A program made the position numbers and the translations under genes. Below are positions 9,501 to 18,509 of a stretch of DNA of 64,000 nt, piece by piece (positions within the stretch are counted from its first letter, which is position 1; the number at the start of each line of letters is the position of its first letter). The notes under the pieces were generated by a model. The model saw nothing but the letters and a program-made list of their open reading frames with translations. It was not told where the DNA came from and did no database searches. This DNA comes from an uncultured Muribaculum sp. Lineage in GTDB: Bacteria; Bacteroidota; Bacteroidia; Bacteroidales; Muribaculaceae. Where the stretch lies: contig CAJUMZ010000001.1 in NCBI GenBank assembly GCA_910587665.1, positions 186,001 to 250,000 of the forward strand, given 5' to 3'.

Positions 9501-9633
9501 TGCGCCATGACACAAACACGCCGTTGTCGGTCTTTACGGCGACGACACCACGGTCGAGCGACTCCGACTGTTGTGCACCGACACCTAACGCGGCACAAAG
9601 GAGCGACAAGACTAAAATCGATTTTTTAATCAT
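6595..9633 (-). CDS. Rhamnogalacturonan lyase PL11 with LamG-like domain and C-terminal tail
   Basis: 1012 residues with signal peptide (MIKKSILVLSLLCAALGVGA). The first ~640 residues match PL11 endolyases (DRGVVAVKTDNGVFVSWRSL; repeated Ca-binding DVDGDGEYE-type loops of the eight-bladed propeller). Then come an Ig-like segment (about 640-730), a LamG/concanavalin-like domain (about 735-940) and a short tail starting GIDDISF. The enzyme cleaves the rhamnose-galacturonate backbone of rhamnogalacturonan I by beta-elimination. It is the only pectin enzyme on the minus strand and is divergent from the CE12-GH28-CE8 operon. The tail resembles T9SS type A sorting domains or the common Bacteroidales YNLQG tail, suggesting surface export or anchoring. 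Confidence 0.88.
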   Translation of the reverse strand: MIKKSILVLSLLCAALGVGAQQSESLDRGVVAVKTDNGVFVSWRSLADDSKSTTFDVYRDGVKVNETPIKGGTNLIDAEGTVTSKYVVNRLDNGESSKEASVWGDPYLRIKLDRPAGGTFEGNSKFTTYDKKTGAVANLVEDDYTYRPNDCSVGDVDGDGEYEIFVKWDPTNSQDNSLKAYTGNVYIDCYKLDGTKLWRVDLGRNIRAGAHYTQFMVYDFDGDGRAELMCKTAPGTIDGKGNAVLMGEDKVTDDYRNKDGIILSGPEYLTVFNGLTGEQMATTSYVPLRSVQSSSSWGDSYGNRCERYLACVAYLDGKKPSAVFCRGYYTHSYLCAWDFDGKELKQRWLHASTTKGQGAYGEGAHSLTVGDVDGDGCDEIVYGSACIDHDGKLLYRTGAGHGDALHLGDFDPDRDGLEVFMVHEEKKSPYKWDCEFRDAKTGEIIWGEAQSGNDIGRGLVGDLSENWRGYEVWPGSRYVKGARANATFDCKGEIAADGKVPSSCFRIYWDGDLLDELFDGKYNKDNGTSYPVIEKRNSTLTSSTTLMAFSKWKAQSCNTTKATPCLTADILGDWREEVVLWDGDNSTDLLVFTTTIPSEYRVPCLMQDHNYRMAIAWQNVAYNQPPHLGYYLADRFSNAPRITVKSGSVKQLIEVGDPIQEISGQAIATNTLTASGLPEGMTLDFNDNTGIFTLSGTPSEIGDYEITLTAVGEENTEAKLTCTVKVVAKVVLTPLAKFAFESLGETTPNEIEGGATVVGSSALLVTGVEGNALSLKGGSYLKQAAYDKIQLGNRDFAIEFWFKSKATGAYIFHKGSLAANTTTGATGNWVGIEYKNGNLRFAIDDDKSKSEASAAAGECFDGNWHHVVCVRDGVTKQLMLYIDGVLAGDAADNTSAIADNNEDMVIGNVNVDFNNPFVGEIDEFIIYEGAMSASKVAKRYAESMPDPSGIDDISFNANLTEGDVTLIDAVTGIVVAKAYGTPSIVTEDAAPGVYVLVIESGDKRQSIKFIKN

Positions 9634-9668
9634 AGTGTTTATTGGTATAGATTACAGTTAACAATATG

Positions 9669-9676
9669 CAAAATTA
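9669..9676 (-). promoter_or_regulatory. -7 box for the PL11 gene
   Basis: CAAAATTA on the plus strand reads TAATTTTG on the minus strand, a match to TAnnTTTG, 36 bp before the PL11 start codon. A clear -33 box was not found at the expected distance. The 258-bp divergent region 9634-9891 otherwise holds only AT-rich sequence and the opposing promoter. Confidence 0.45.
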
Positions 9677-9843
9677 TGCTATAAGCAAAGTTATATCTAT
9701 AATCATCCCTTGAAATGGATTTTTTCTCAAAATTCAGTCAAATTTTACATCACCTTTCTTAAAAATCATGGAAGCAATAATATAATGTCAATTTTTACAT
9801 TACGAAAAGCAAATATTCCACGTATGGTTCAAATCATATTCAA

Positions 9844-9851
9844 TAACTTTG
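9844..9851 (+). promoter_or_regulatory. -7 box for the CE12-GH28-CE8 operon
   Basis: TAACTTTG at 9844-9851 matches the Bacteroidota -7 consensus and lies 40 bp before the CE12 start codon. The -33 element is weak. It probably starts the three-gene operon that ends at the terminator near 16.0 kb. Confidence 0.5.
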
Positions 9852-9891
9852 TTTGACTAATACCGAATTTTAACTTTAAACCATACTACAC

Positions 9892-10743
9892 ATGAAATTC
9901 ATCTCATCACTTGTGCTCATGCTGGCACTGCCGCTTGCCATATTGGCTCAAGAGCACACCGATTCGATAACCGTCTTCATGATAGGCGACTCCACGATGG
10001 CCAACAAGCCCCTGAAGGATGAAAATCAGGAACGCGGCTGGGGACAGATGTTACCTATGATGTTACAAGGCAAAATACGAGTCGACAACCATGCCATGAA
10101 TGGCAGAAGTTCCCGCTCATTCATTAATGAAGGGAGATGGGATAAGGTGATCGAGCAGATACGCCCCGGCGATTATCTTATAATCCAATTCGGACACAAT
10201 GACGAGAAACCGGGAGAAAAACGTCACACCGATCCCGGAAGCACATTTGACGACAACCTCCGCATGTTTGCCCAGAAAGCTATTGACAAAGGCGCCACGC
10301 CGATATTGATGAATTCAATTGTGCGACGCAATTTCCCCGCAAACGTCTCGGAAAAAGCGGAGGACCGCGACGACAACCCGCCGAGCGCTGTCGGTCCCAC
10401 CAAAAACGCGGAAGAGGGCGATATCCTCGTGGACACTCATGGCGCATACCTGATATCACCCCGCACTGTAGCCGAAGAACTCAGCGTACCGTTTGTGGAC
10501 ATTAACGCGCTCACACACAATTTAGTACAAGGTCTTGGCAGGGAAAAATCAAAGGAACTTTTTATGTGGATTCCGGCAAATACGTACAAATTCTGCCCCG
10601 ACGGTAAAATCGACAACACACACCTCAATATCTATGGAGGCAAAGTCGTAGCCGCAATCGCCGCTAAAGCGATTGCGGAGGAAGTTCCCTCAATGAAACA
10701 GTATATAAAGCCGGGCATTCAATCGCTCCCTCAAATCAGATAA
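9892..10743 (+). CDS. Rhamnogalacturonan acetylesterase (CE12, SGNH/GDSL hydrolase)
   Basis: 283 residues with signal peptide (ending ILAQ). All SGNH blocks are visible: block I FMIGDSTMANK with the nucleophile Ser, block II NGRSSRSF with Gly/Asn, block III GHNDEKP, and block V DNTHLN with catalytic Asp and His. CE12 enzymes remove acetyl groups from rhamnogalacturonan I, clearing the backbone for PL11. It heads an operon with GH28 (24-bp gap) and CE8 (33-bp gap). Confidence 0.88.
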   Translation: MKFISSLVLMLALPLAILAQEHTDSITVFMIGDSTMANKPLKDENQERGWGQMLPMMLQGKIRVDNHAMNGRSSRSFINEGRWDKVIEQIRPGDYLIIQFGHNDEKPGEKRHTDPGSTFDDNLRMFAQKAIDKGATPILMNSIVRRNFPANVSEKAEDRDDNPPSAVGPTKNAEEGDILVDTHGAYLISPRTVAEELSVPFVDINALTHNLVQGLGREKSKELFMWIPANTYKFCPDGKIDNTHLNIYGGKVVAAIAAKAIAEEVPSMKQYIKPGIQSLPQIR

Positions 10744-10767
10744 ACCACGATATAACCGCAAAATATC

Positions 10768-12030
10768 ATGATACACAGCTTAAATCTTCGCAAGACCATT
10801 GCGACAATATCTATTTTTTCTGCAATAGCGGCAGGCGCGGCTGATTTCAAAATCACCGATTTCGGAGTGTCGACCGACAGTACCATAGTCCAGACAAAAG
10901 CCATCCAGGCTGTCATTGACTCCGCCGAGGCGGCAGGAGGCGGCAGAATAGTGATACCTGAGGGTACATTCCTTTCGGGAGGCCTGTTTTTCAAGCCCGG
11001 CACCAAGCTTCATCTTGAACCCGGCGCCGTGATAAAGGGTTCAGACGACATAGCCGATTACCCCCTCTTGCCATCACGCATGGAAGGCAGAAATATATAT
11101 TATTATGCGGCTCTCATCAACGCATATTATGTCGACAATTTCGAAATCACCGGCCCGGGTACGGTCAACGGCAACGCCCTGAAATTCTGGGAAGAGTTCT
11201 GGGCACTCCGCAAGGTAAAGCCCAAATGCACCAATCTTGAAGTGCACCGCCCGCGTCTTGTGTTTCTCTGGGGATGCGACAAACTGCATATCGACGGCCC
11301 GACCTTCAAAAACTCCGCTTTCTGGACCACTCATCTTTACCAATGTAACGACGTGCTTATCGAAAACACCCGCATGGAGGCACCACGCGAACCGGTCAGG
11401 GCACCGAGCAGCGACGCGCTCGACCTCGACGCATGCCGCAATGTCACTGTGCGCAACTGCTACCTCAACTGCGATGATGACGGTGCCTGCCTGAAGGGCG
11501 GCAAGGGCGTGTTTGCCCACATTTCGCCCGAAAACGGCATAGTTGAGAATATCCTTGTCGAAAACTGCACATTCGGTCCTAATCTCCACGGAGTGCTCAC
11601 GCTCGGCAGCGAGTGTATCCATGCAAAAAATGTGACCGTGCGCAACTGCACCCTTAACACACGTTGCTCGATACTTCGACTCAAAATGCGCCCCGACACC
11701 TATCAGACCTACGAGAATATTACCGTGCAAAATATTACCGGCACATGCTCGACCGTAATCGAAATGCGCCCCTGGAAACAATTTTTCGACCTTGAAGGCA
11801 CCGATGAAAAGCCCGTAGGCATAGTGCGCGACATTCTTGTCGAGAATATCGACGTCGACTGCAAGAGCCTCGGTCACATAGCCGGTAATCCGGATGACAC
11901 GGTGAGCAATTTCGTGATACGCAATGTCAACATAAAGGCAACCGATCCCAATTTCGTATGTGCCTATCCGCAGATAGTGTTTGACAACGTAGTTATCAAT
12001 GGAACGCAAGTAAACAACAACTCCAAATAA
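10768..12030 (+). CDS. Polygalacturonase-family glycoside hydrolase (GH28)
   Basis: 420 residues, signal peptide followed by a right-handed parallel beta-helix. Seen: IVIPEGTFLSGGLFFKPGTKL near the N terminus; DALDLDAC near residue 215; NCDDDGACLKGG with the paired catalytic Asp; TLGSE; and RLKMR in place of the usual RIK. GH28 enzymes hydrolyse galacturonan or rhamnogalacturonan linkages. The GHG motif of fungal polygalacturonases is not obvious here, so exo- versus rhamnogalacturonan specificity is open. Second gene of the CE12-GH28-CE8 operon; periplasmic or outer-membrane location expected. Confidence 0.85.
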   Translation: MIHSLNLRKTIATISIFSAIAAGAADFKITDFGVSTDSTIVQTKAIQAVIDSAEAAGGGRIVIPEGTFLSGGLFFKPGTKLHLEPGAVIKGSDDIADYPLLPSRMEGRNIYYYAALINAYYVDNFEITGPGTVNGNALKFWEEFWALRKVKPKCTNLEVHRPRLVFLWGCDKLHIDGPTFKNSAFWTTHLYQCNDVLIENTRMEAPREPVRAPSSDALDLDACRNVTVRNCYLNCDDDGACLKGGKGVFAHISPENGIVENILVENCTFGPNLHGVLTLGSECIHAKNVTVRNCTLNTRCSILRLKMRPDTYQTYENITVQNITGTCSTVIEMRPWKQFFDLEGTDEKPVGIVRDILVENIDVDCKSLGHIAGNPDDTVSNFVIRNVNIKATDPNFVCAYPQIVFDNVVINGTQVNNNSK

Positions 12031-12063
12031 CCAAATTTAATAACCAAAAAAACGCCAATCATT

Positions 12064-15000
12064 ATGACCAAAAGAGTGTTACAATTTTTATTTTCATTGA
12101 TGTGTCTCGTGTGGCTGCTACCGGCAAGCGCGAGTGCAGGCAAGAATGTCTCTGTAGTATGGGATTTCAACAGCGCGGAGACATATGCCGACGCCACAAT
12201 CTCTGACCCGGATGCAATATCATTTGCATCGTTTAATCTCGGAAGCGCGACTGTACCCGGCACGGAAAAAGGCTCTAACGTGGATGTCACGTTTACCAAA
12301 GTTCAGCCGGCTAACGGACAGGATGACACCGTGGAATGGCTTGTAAAACCCGCCTCGGGCGTAACATTCACTCCCACCCGCCTCAGCGCTTACATACAGC
12401 GTTTCGGAACCGACGCAGAAGATGGAGTTAAAGTGTATGCCAAGCTTGCCGACGGTACCCTTGATCTCCTCGGCACCTATACAGCAGCACGAAACAAGAA
12501 GACACAATCAGAAGATAAATTCGGTTCAAAAGAAAACTATACCCAAAAGTTTGATATAACCCTGACCGAGGAACAGCAGACAAAATATGCCTCCAAGGAA
12601 GGATTCACACTGGTGGCGACTATCGGTGTTCCGGCAGGCAAACAGGGAGGATTCTGCGATGTTCGCATCGAAGGTATTGCCGAAGGTCTTTTCCCCGGCA
12701 CAACCCTTACCAATGAATCAGCAGAGGTAATCTGGGATTTCAATACCGCAGACTTTGCCGATGTAAATTCCGTTAGTCCGGAAGGGGCATTTGCGATCAC
12801 AGCGTTTGACATCAACGGCAACACTTATGAGAAAGTAGAGAAGAGCGTTGAGCTCGCCGAGCAGGGACAGGAAGTAAGTTTCGCAGAAATAAAGCCGGCA
12901 AACGGAGCTTCCGACTATGTAACCTGGTCGGTAAAACCGGCAAAAGGTCTTACATTCACTCCGACCAAATTAAGTGCTTATATTGCACGTGTTGGCACCA
13001 ACGTCAAGAGCGGTATGAATATTTCCGCTCAAACAACCGGAGGTGAAATTTCCAAGCTCGGCACTTTCACCGCACATCGCATAAACAAGAAGAAAGCTGA
13101 TGATGACTATGGCAACGAAGCTGACTATGCAACCCGTTTTGACTTCGAGCTCACTCCCGAACAACAAAAAGCGTTCACAACAGGTGAGACATTCACTTTG
13201 ATCGCCAATCTCGGCGTCGGAGCAGGCAAATCGGCAGGATTCAGCGACGTACATATCGCAGGTATCCTGAACGGCACGGTAGAGGCTGTCGCAAAACACT
13301 CCCTCACAGCAGAAGCTGTACCCACCGAGGCTGCGACAATTTCCCTTAATCCCGATATCGAGCTTTACGATGAAGGCACAGAGGTGAGCGTAAGCGCCAC
13401 CCGCAACTTCGGCTACCAGTTTGTCAACTGGACCGACGGCGACGGCAAAGTTGTGTCGGAAGAGCCGACATTCAAGTATACGGTAAACTCCGACAGCAAG
13501 CTATATGCCAACTATAGTGCGATCAACACTTACGAGTTGGCGTACAATGTCGTAGGGGGGGCTAACAGATATATGGTGCAGCCTACACCCGCCCCCACGG
13601 TTGTAGACGGCAAAAACATGTATGAGGAAGGCACGACGGTAACCCTCACCGCGTCAAGCAACCCTGTCGTGACATTCACCAACTGGAGCGACGGGCAGTC
13701 ATCAGGCGAGATTACCATAGTCATGGATGGCGACAAAAGCATCACTGCAAACTATTCAGCAATCGACTATGTAGCGGGCTGGGACTTCTACCGTCCCGGA
13801 AGCAACGGCCGTGTAGCCGACTACTATTCAGCCGACAATGACGCTGCGGCACTCAACCTCCGCAACGCCGAAGGCAAGATCGAAGGCTGGCTCGACAAGA
13901 GCCAGGAGGCGGCAGGAGGTTATGAAGGTCGCCCCGCAGCCGTAAACTGGCGCACATATGAGCTTGGCGAATTCTATTGGGAAACCAAGGTCAACGCTTC
14001 GGCATTCACCGACATGAAGCTCATTACGGCGATGCTCTACAACTATAACGCATACACTACCTATAATGTAGAATATTCGCTCGACGGCAAAACATGGGAA
14101 AAACTTGGCGACATCGTGATGGAAGGCGCAAAGAGCTGGACCGATGTAACCCTGCCTATTCCCGCTGCCGCCAACAATCAGCCGGAACTGTCCATCCGCT
14201 GGATAGCCGACAAAAATTCAACCGTTGCCGGCACTGACTCGAAAAATGACGGCGCAACACTCGGCGCATCATTCATCACCGGCACAGAGAAACTTATCGA
14301 CGACGGCAAGGCCCCGGTACTCGTATCGTTCATTCCAGAAGAAGGCTCGACAAGCGCGTCTATCAACGGAAAGATTGTCCTGACATTTGATGAAAAAGTA
14401 AAAGTAGCCGACGGTGCAAAGGCGACCATCAACGATACCGAACTTACCCCCGAGGTAACCGGCAAGACCGTACTGTTCCAATACAAGAATCTCTCCTATG
14501 GTACGAAGTACACATTCAACCTTCCGGGCAACAGTGTCAGCGACCTTACCGACAATGCTGTCGCCGACGCCATAAAGATCAACTTCACCACCAAGACACG
14601 CCCGGCAGTGGCAAAGGCTGAATTTGACTTCATTGTGCCCGACGACGGTTCTATCCACGAGGCTATCGCGGCGGCGGAGAAACGCGAGGATACATCGAAG
14701 CGTTTCCGTGTATTCATCCGTAACGGATTCTACAAGCTCCCCGCAAGCACCACGGCAATGAAGACCGACCAGAACACCGGTAAGGAATATCCCGACCCCA
14801 CGACCTATCTTAACACCCCGAATGTATCGTTTATCGGCGAAAGCACCACCGGGGTTGTCATCACCAACACTCTTCCCGACGTAAAGGGCGCGCTTGAAGG
14901 CATAGGCTTAGGTGACGTGCTCAATATCAATGCCGCGGCAACCAATACCTACTTCCAGAATCTGACAATGAAGAGCTCGATGGGCGACAACAACGGCCGC

Positions 15001-15960
15001 GACATCGTGCTCAACGACAAGTCGGACAAAACTATCGCGAAAGATATTTGCCTGTGGGCTTACCAGGACACATACGTATCCAACAATGACAAGGCCCGCT
15101 ACTACTTTGAAGGCGGTGTGCTCCGCGGTCGCACCGACTACCTCTGCGGCAAGGGCGATGTATTCTACAATGCTGTAACTCTTCAGATGTGTTCAGCAGG
15201 CGGTTATCTGTCGGCTCCATCCACGCCAAAACAATACGGCTACGTATTCAAGGACTGTGAGATAACCGGAGAAAGCGAGGACATCGACGGCAACTATTAT
15301 CTCGGTCGCCCATGGGGTAAAGGCGCGCCAATGGCACTGTTTATCGACACAAAGATGAGTGCCAAGCCATCGGCTATCGGTTGGAACGACTGGGGAACCA
15401 ATTACCCGAACCGCATGGCTGAGTATAATTCGTTTACCGCCAACGGCACACCCATCGATCTCAGTCAGCGCAGGACTAATTTTGACAATCACACCAATAA
15501 CCCGATTCTCACAAAAGACGAGGCGGAAGCCGCCAACTACTTCGCCGTGATGGGCGGTGATGACGACTGGGATCCCGCATCGCTCGCAGAACAGGCACCC
15601 GCTCCCACCAACGTACAGCTCGACGGCATGTCGCTCACATGGGATGACAGCGACTATGCGCTCTGCTGGGCTGTCGTAGAGGATGGCAAGGTAATCGCGT
15701 TCACAACCGAGCCGTCTTACCTGATCAACAATCCCGATGCCGTATATGCAGTCCGCGCTGCCAATGAAATGGGCGGTCTCGGTGAAGCCGTATTGGTAGG
15801 CTCTACCTCAATTGACGACTACTACGGTGACAGCGAGGCAGTAAGCACCGTATACTACAACCTTGAGGGTATGCGCGTCAACGACTCCTGCACAGGCATT
15901 GTGATAAAGGTCGACACACTTTCCGACGGCACGGTGGTAACTTCCAAGATCAAAAAATAA
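12064..15960 (+). CDS. Giant multidomain pectin methylesterase (CE8)
   Basis: 1298 residues with signal peptide. Residues about 30-220 and 222-415 are an internal duplication (each begins with V.WDFN and contains TFTPT.LSAYI). Next come two InlB/listeria-repeat-like modules (FVNWTDGDG... and FTNWSDGQS..., about 416-565), a third WDF-type beta-sandwich (about 570-750) and an Ig-like domain (about 755-845). The CE8 beta-helix occupies about 850-1170, with YQDT, RGRTDYLCG and LGRPWG covering the catalytic Asp pair and Arg. The tail is SIDDYYG...YYNLEGMRV. It removes methyl esters from homogalacturonan. Bacterial CE8 enzymes are usually 300-450 residues, so roughly 850 residues here are non-catalytic. 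Confidence 0.87.
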   Translation: MTKRVLQFLFSLMCLVWLLPASASAGKNVSVVWDFNSAETYADATISDPDAISFASFNLGSATVPGTEKGSNVDVTFTKVQPANGQDDTVEWLVKPASGVTFTPTRLSAYIQRFGTDAEDGVKVYAKLADGTLDLLGTYTAARNKKTQSEDKFGSKENYTQKFDITLTEEQQTKYASKEGFTLVATIGVPAGKQGGFCDVRIEGIAEGLFPGTTLTNESAEVIWDFNTADFADVNSVSPEGAFAITAFDINGNTYEKVEKSVELAEQGQEVSFAEIKPANGASDYVTWSVKPAKGLTFTPTKLSAYIARVGTNVKSGMNISAQTTGGEISKLGTFTAHRINKKKADDDYGNEADYATRFDFELTPEQQKAFTTGETFTLIANLGVGAGKSAGFSDVHIAGILNGTVEAVAKHSLTAEAVPTEAATISLNPDIELYDEGTEVSVSATRNFGYQFVNWTDGDGKVVSEEPTFKYTVNSDSKLYANYSAINTYELAYNVVGGANRYMVQPTPAPTVVDGKNMYEEGTTVTLTASSNPVVTFTNWSDGQSSGEITIVMDGDKSITANYSAIDYVAGWDFYRPGSNGRVADYYSADNDAAALNLRNAEGKIEGWLDKSQEAAGGYEGRPAAVNWRTYELGEFYWETKVNASAFTDMKLITAMLYNYNAYTTYNVEYSLDGKTWEKLGDIVMEGAKSWTDVTLPIPAAANNQPELSIRWIADKNSTVAGTDSKNDGATLGASFITGTEKLIDDGKAPVLVSFIPEEGSTSASINGKIVLTFDEKVKVADGAKATINDTELTPEVTGKTVLFQYKNLSYGTKYTFNLPGNSVSDLTDNAVADAIKINFTTKTRPAVAKAEFDFIVPDDGSIHEAIAAAEKREDTSKRFRVFIRNGFYKLPASTTAMKTDQNTGKEYPDPTTYLNTPNVSFIGESTTGVVITNTLPDVKGALEGIGLGDVLNINAAATNTYFQNLTMKSSMGDNNGRDIVLNDKSDKTIAKDICLWAYQDTYVSNNDKARYYFEGGVLRGRTDYLCGKGDVFYNAVTLQMCSAGGYLSAPSTPKQYGYVFKDCEITGESEDIDGNYYLGRPWGKGAPMALFIDTKMSAKPSAIGWNDWGTNYPNRMAEYNSFTANGTPIDLSQRRTNFDNHTNNPILTKDEAEAANYFAVMGGDDDWDPASLAEQAPAPTNVQLDGMSLTWDDSDYALCWAVVEDGKVIAFTTEPSYLINNPDAVYAVRAANEMGGLGEAVLVGSTSIDDYYGDSEAVSTVYYNLEGMRVNDSCTGIVIKVDTLSDGTVVTSKIKK

Positions 15961-15995
15961 TCCGGCAACCGGAATTTATTTATAACCCTTATCCG

Positions 15996-16031
15996 ATAAT
16001 CCCCGTTTCCCTTGGCGGAAACGGGGATTAT
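15996..16031 (+). terminator. Strong terminator after the CE8 gene
   Basis: ATAATCCCCGTTTCC (15996-16010) pairs perfectly with GGAAACGGGGATTAT (16017-16031) around a 6-base loop, followed by TTTGTAATTTT. It separates the CE12-GH28-CE8 operon from the GH95 gene. Confidence 0.85.
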
Positions 16032-16070
16032 TTGTAATTTTACTACCTAAACCATAAAAACATCATCACA

Positions 16071-18506
16071 ATGCAACGCTATCTCTATACGGTAATACTC
16101 TCATTGTTTGCTCTCTTCTCGAGTGCCGACGACAATCTGCGGTTGGTATCGTCAACCCCCGCATCAACATGGGTTGAAGCTTATCCTATCGGCAACTCCC
16201 GCCTCGGGGCAATGATCTACGGCGGCGTCGCCTCCGACGAAATACAGCTCAATGAGGAGACATTCTGGTCGGGAGGTCCCTACGACAATAACAGCACCGA
16301 GGGATTGAAGCATCTCGGAGAAATACGCGACCTTGTGTTTGCCGACCGGTTCAGTGAAGCGGAAAAACTTATCGGCGACACATATTTCACCGGAGTTCAC
16401 GGCATGAGATACCTCCCTGCGGGAAGCCTGAGGCTGAATTTTACGGAAACGGGCGAAGCGAAGTCATATAGCAGGGTGCTTGACCTTAACGACGCCGTAG
16501 CCACTACACGCTACACCATAGGCGACGTCACTTATGAACGCACGGCTTTCGCACCGCTCAATTATGACGCCATAATAATCCGTATCACTGCAAGCAAGCG
16601 CGGGGCTCTTGATTTTAAACTTGGCTACACCTCGCCTCTGAAAGCGGAAGTGTCGGCAAAAGAGAACACGCTTGTCGCAAAATGTGACGGGGCTGACCAT
16701 GAAGGAATCAAATCGGCGCTTCACGCAGAGACACGCATAAAAGTGACTTCCGACGGCAAAGTAAAAGGTAGCAAGGGTGAGATCTCCGTAAGCGGGGCTA
16801 CAGAAGCTACCCTCTACGTGACCGCAGCGACAAATTTTGTCAACTACCATGACGTAAGCGGAAATCCGACAAAGAAGACAACCGGCGCGATAGCCGCCGT
16901 TGCAAAAGTGCCCTACGAGTCACTGCTCGCCGAGCATATCAAGGCTTATACCGCACAGTTTGACAGGGTAAAGCTTACACTCCCCTCCACATCCGACGTT
17001 ACCGAGACCCGCGACCGAATAGTCAATTTTGCACGTGACAACGACCCGGCACTCGTGGCACTGCTCTTTCAATACGGCAGGTATCTGCTTATATGCTCGT
17101 CGCAACCCGGAGGTCAGCCGGCAAATCTCCAGGGCATCTGGAATCACAGCGAACATGCGCCCTGGGACAGCAAGTACACCATCAACATAAACGCAGAGAT
17201 GAACTACTGGCCGGCGGAGGTCACCGCTCTTTCGGAAACCCACGAGCCGCTTTTTGACCTTATCGAGGACCTATCGGTGACCGGCGCTAAAACGGCGAAG
17301 ACCCTTTACGGGGCGAAAGGCTGGGTAGCTCACCATAACACTGACCTGTGGCGCGCCGCCGGACCGGTCGACGCCGCCCGATATGGCATGTGGCCTAACG
17401 GAGGGGCATGGCTTACCACACACCTCTGGCAACATTACCTGTTTACCGGCGACAAGAAATTCCTTGCGCGCTACTACCCGGTGATGAAGGGAGCCGCCGA
17501 TTTCTACCTGAGTCACCTTACCGAGCATCCCAAATACGGATGGCTCGTTACCGCCCCCTCAATGTCGCCCGAACACGGTTACGGCAAATCGTCGATCACG
17601 GCAGGTTGCACCATGGACAACCAGATAGCACTCGACGCCCTGTCCAATGCTTTGCAGGCCGGCGAAATACTCGGTGTAGCCGACAAATCTTACTCCGACT
17701 CCCTGCGCGCCGCCATATCAAAACTGCCACCCATGCAGGTAGGGCGTCACGGACAGTTGCAGGAATGGCTCGTTGACGCCGACGACCCTAACGACCAGCA
17801 CCGCCACGTGTCACACCTCTACGGACTTTATCCCTCCAACCAGATATCTCCCTACTCCACACCCGAAGCCTTTAAGGGCGCGGAAAACACCCTTACCCAG
17901 CGCGGCGACATGGCCACAGGATGGAGTATCGGATGGAAAGTCAACCTGTGGGCACGACTGCTCGACGGCAACCACGCCTACAAGATCATCCGGAATCTGC
18001 TGTCGCTGCTCCCCGATGACAGCAAGGCGCAGCAATTTCCCGACGGCAGGCTCTACCCAAATCTGTTTGACGCCCACCCGCCGTTCCAGATCGACGGCAA
18101 TTTCGGACTTACCGCCGGAGTGGCCGAGATGCTTCTGCAGAGCCATGACAATGCCATACACCTGCTTCCGGCTCTACCTGACCAATGGAAATCAGGCGAT
18201 GTGAAAGGATTGCGCGCCCGCGGTAATTTCGATGTCGACATGACCTGGGAAAACGGTCAGTTGCTTTCAGCCGACATAACATCGCGCTCGGGAGGCGTAT
18301 TGCGTGTGCGCTCCTATGTACCGCTGACCGGCGAAGGTCTTACCGAAGCCAAAGGCGGGTGTCCCAACCCCTTGTATGCGCGAGCCGACGTCAAGACGGT
18401 GAAAGTCAGCGACGAAGCCCATAGACAATGGCCGGTGATCGACCGCGTGTATGAATATGACATAACCACCGTTCCGGGACAGATTGTAAAACTTTACCGC
18501 AAATAA
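16071..18506 (+). CDS. GH95 family alpha-L-fucosidase / alpha-L-galactosidase
   Basis: 811 residues with a short signal peptide. The GH95 N-terminal beta domain (WVEAYPIGNSRLGAMIYGG, QLNEETFWSGGP) is followed by the alpha/alpha-barrel. Catalytic-site motifs seen: NINAEMNYWPAE (the Asn pair that assists the base), APSMSPEHG with the general-acid Glu, and FQIDGNFGLTAG with the Asp. In plant-cell-wall loci this family removes terminal L-fucose or L-galactose from rhamnogalacturonan II or xyloglucan side chains. The context here favours a pectin side chain. It is followed after 3 bp by an esterase, so the two are likely an operon. Confidence 0.88.
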   Translation: MQRYLYTVILSLFALFSSADDNLRLVSSTPASTWVEAYPIGNSRLGAMIYGGVASDEIQLNEETFWSGGPYDNNSTEGLKHLGEIRDLVFADRFSEAEKLIGDTYFTGVHGMRYLPAGSLRLNFTETGEAKSYSRVLDLNDAVATTRYTIGDVTYERTAFAPLNYDAIIIRITASKRGALDFKLGYTSPLKAEVSAKENTLVAKCDGADHEGIKSALHAETRIKVTSDGKVKGSKGEISVSGATEATLYVTAATNFVNYHDVSGNPTKKTTGAIAAVAKVPYESLLAEHIKAYTAQFDRVKLTLPSTSDVTETRDRIVNFARDNDPALVALLFQYGRYLLICSSQPGGQPANLQGIWNHSEHAPWDSKYTININAEMNYWPAEVTALSETHEPLFDLIEDLSVTGAKTAKTLYGAKGWVAHHNTDLWRAAGPVDAARYGMWPNGGAWLTTHLWQHYLFTGDKKFLARYYPVMKGAADFYLSHLTEHPKYGWLVTAPSMSPEHGYGKSSITAGCTMDNQIALDALSNALQAGEILGVADKSYSDSLRAAISKLPPMQVGRHGQLQEWLVDADDPNDQHRHVSHLYGLYPSNQISPYSTPEAFKGAENTLTQRGDMATGWSIGWKVNLWARLLDGNHAYKIIRNLLSLLPDDSKAQQFPDGRLYPNLFDAHPPFQIDGNFGLTAGVAEMLLQSHDNAIHLLPALPDQWKSGDVKGLRARGNFDVDMTWENGQLLSADITSRSGGVLRVRSYVPLTGEGLTEAKGGCPNPLYARADVKTVKVSDEAHRQWPVIDRVYEYDITTVPGQIVKLYRK

Positions 18507-18509
18507 TCC

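Noticed and set aside
11074..12009. 311-codon minus-strand open frame opposite the GH28 gene
   Set aside because: It is fully antisense to a gene with clear catalytic motifs and its translation is Cys/His-rich and motif-free, a typical shadow of a GC-rich gene.
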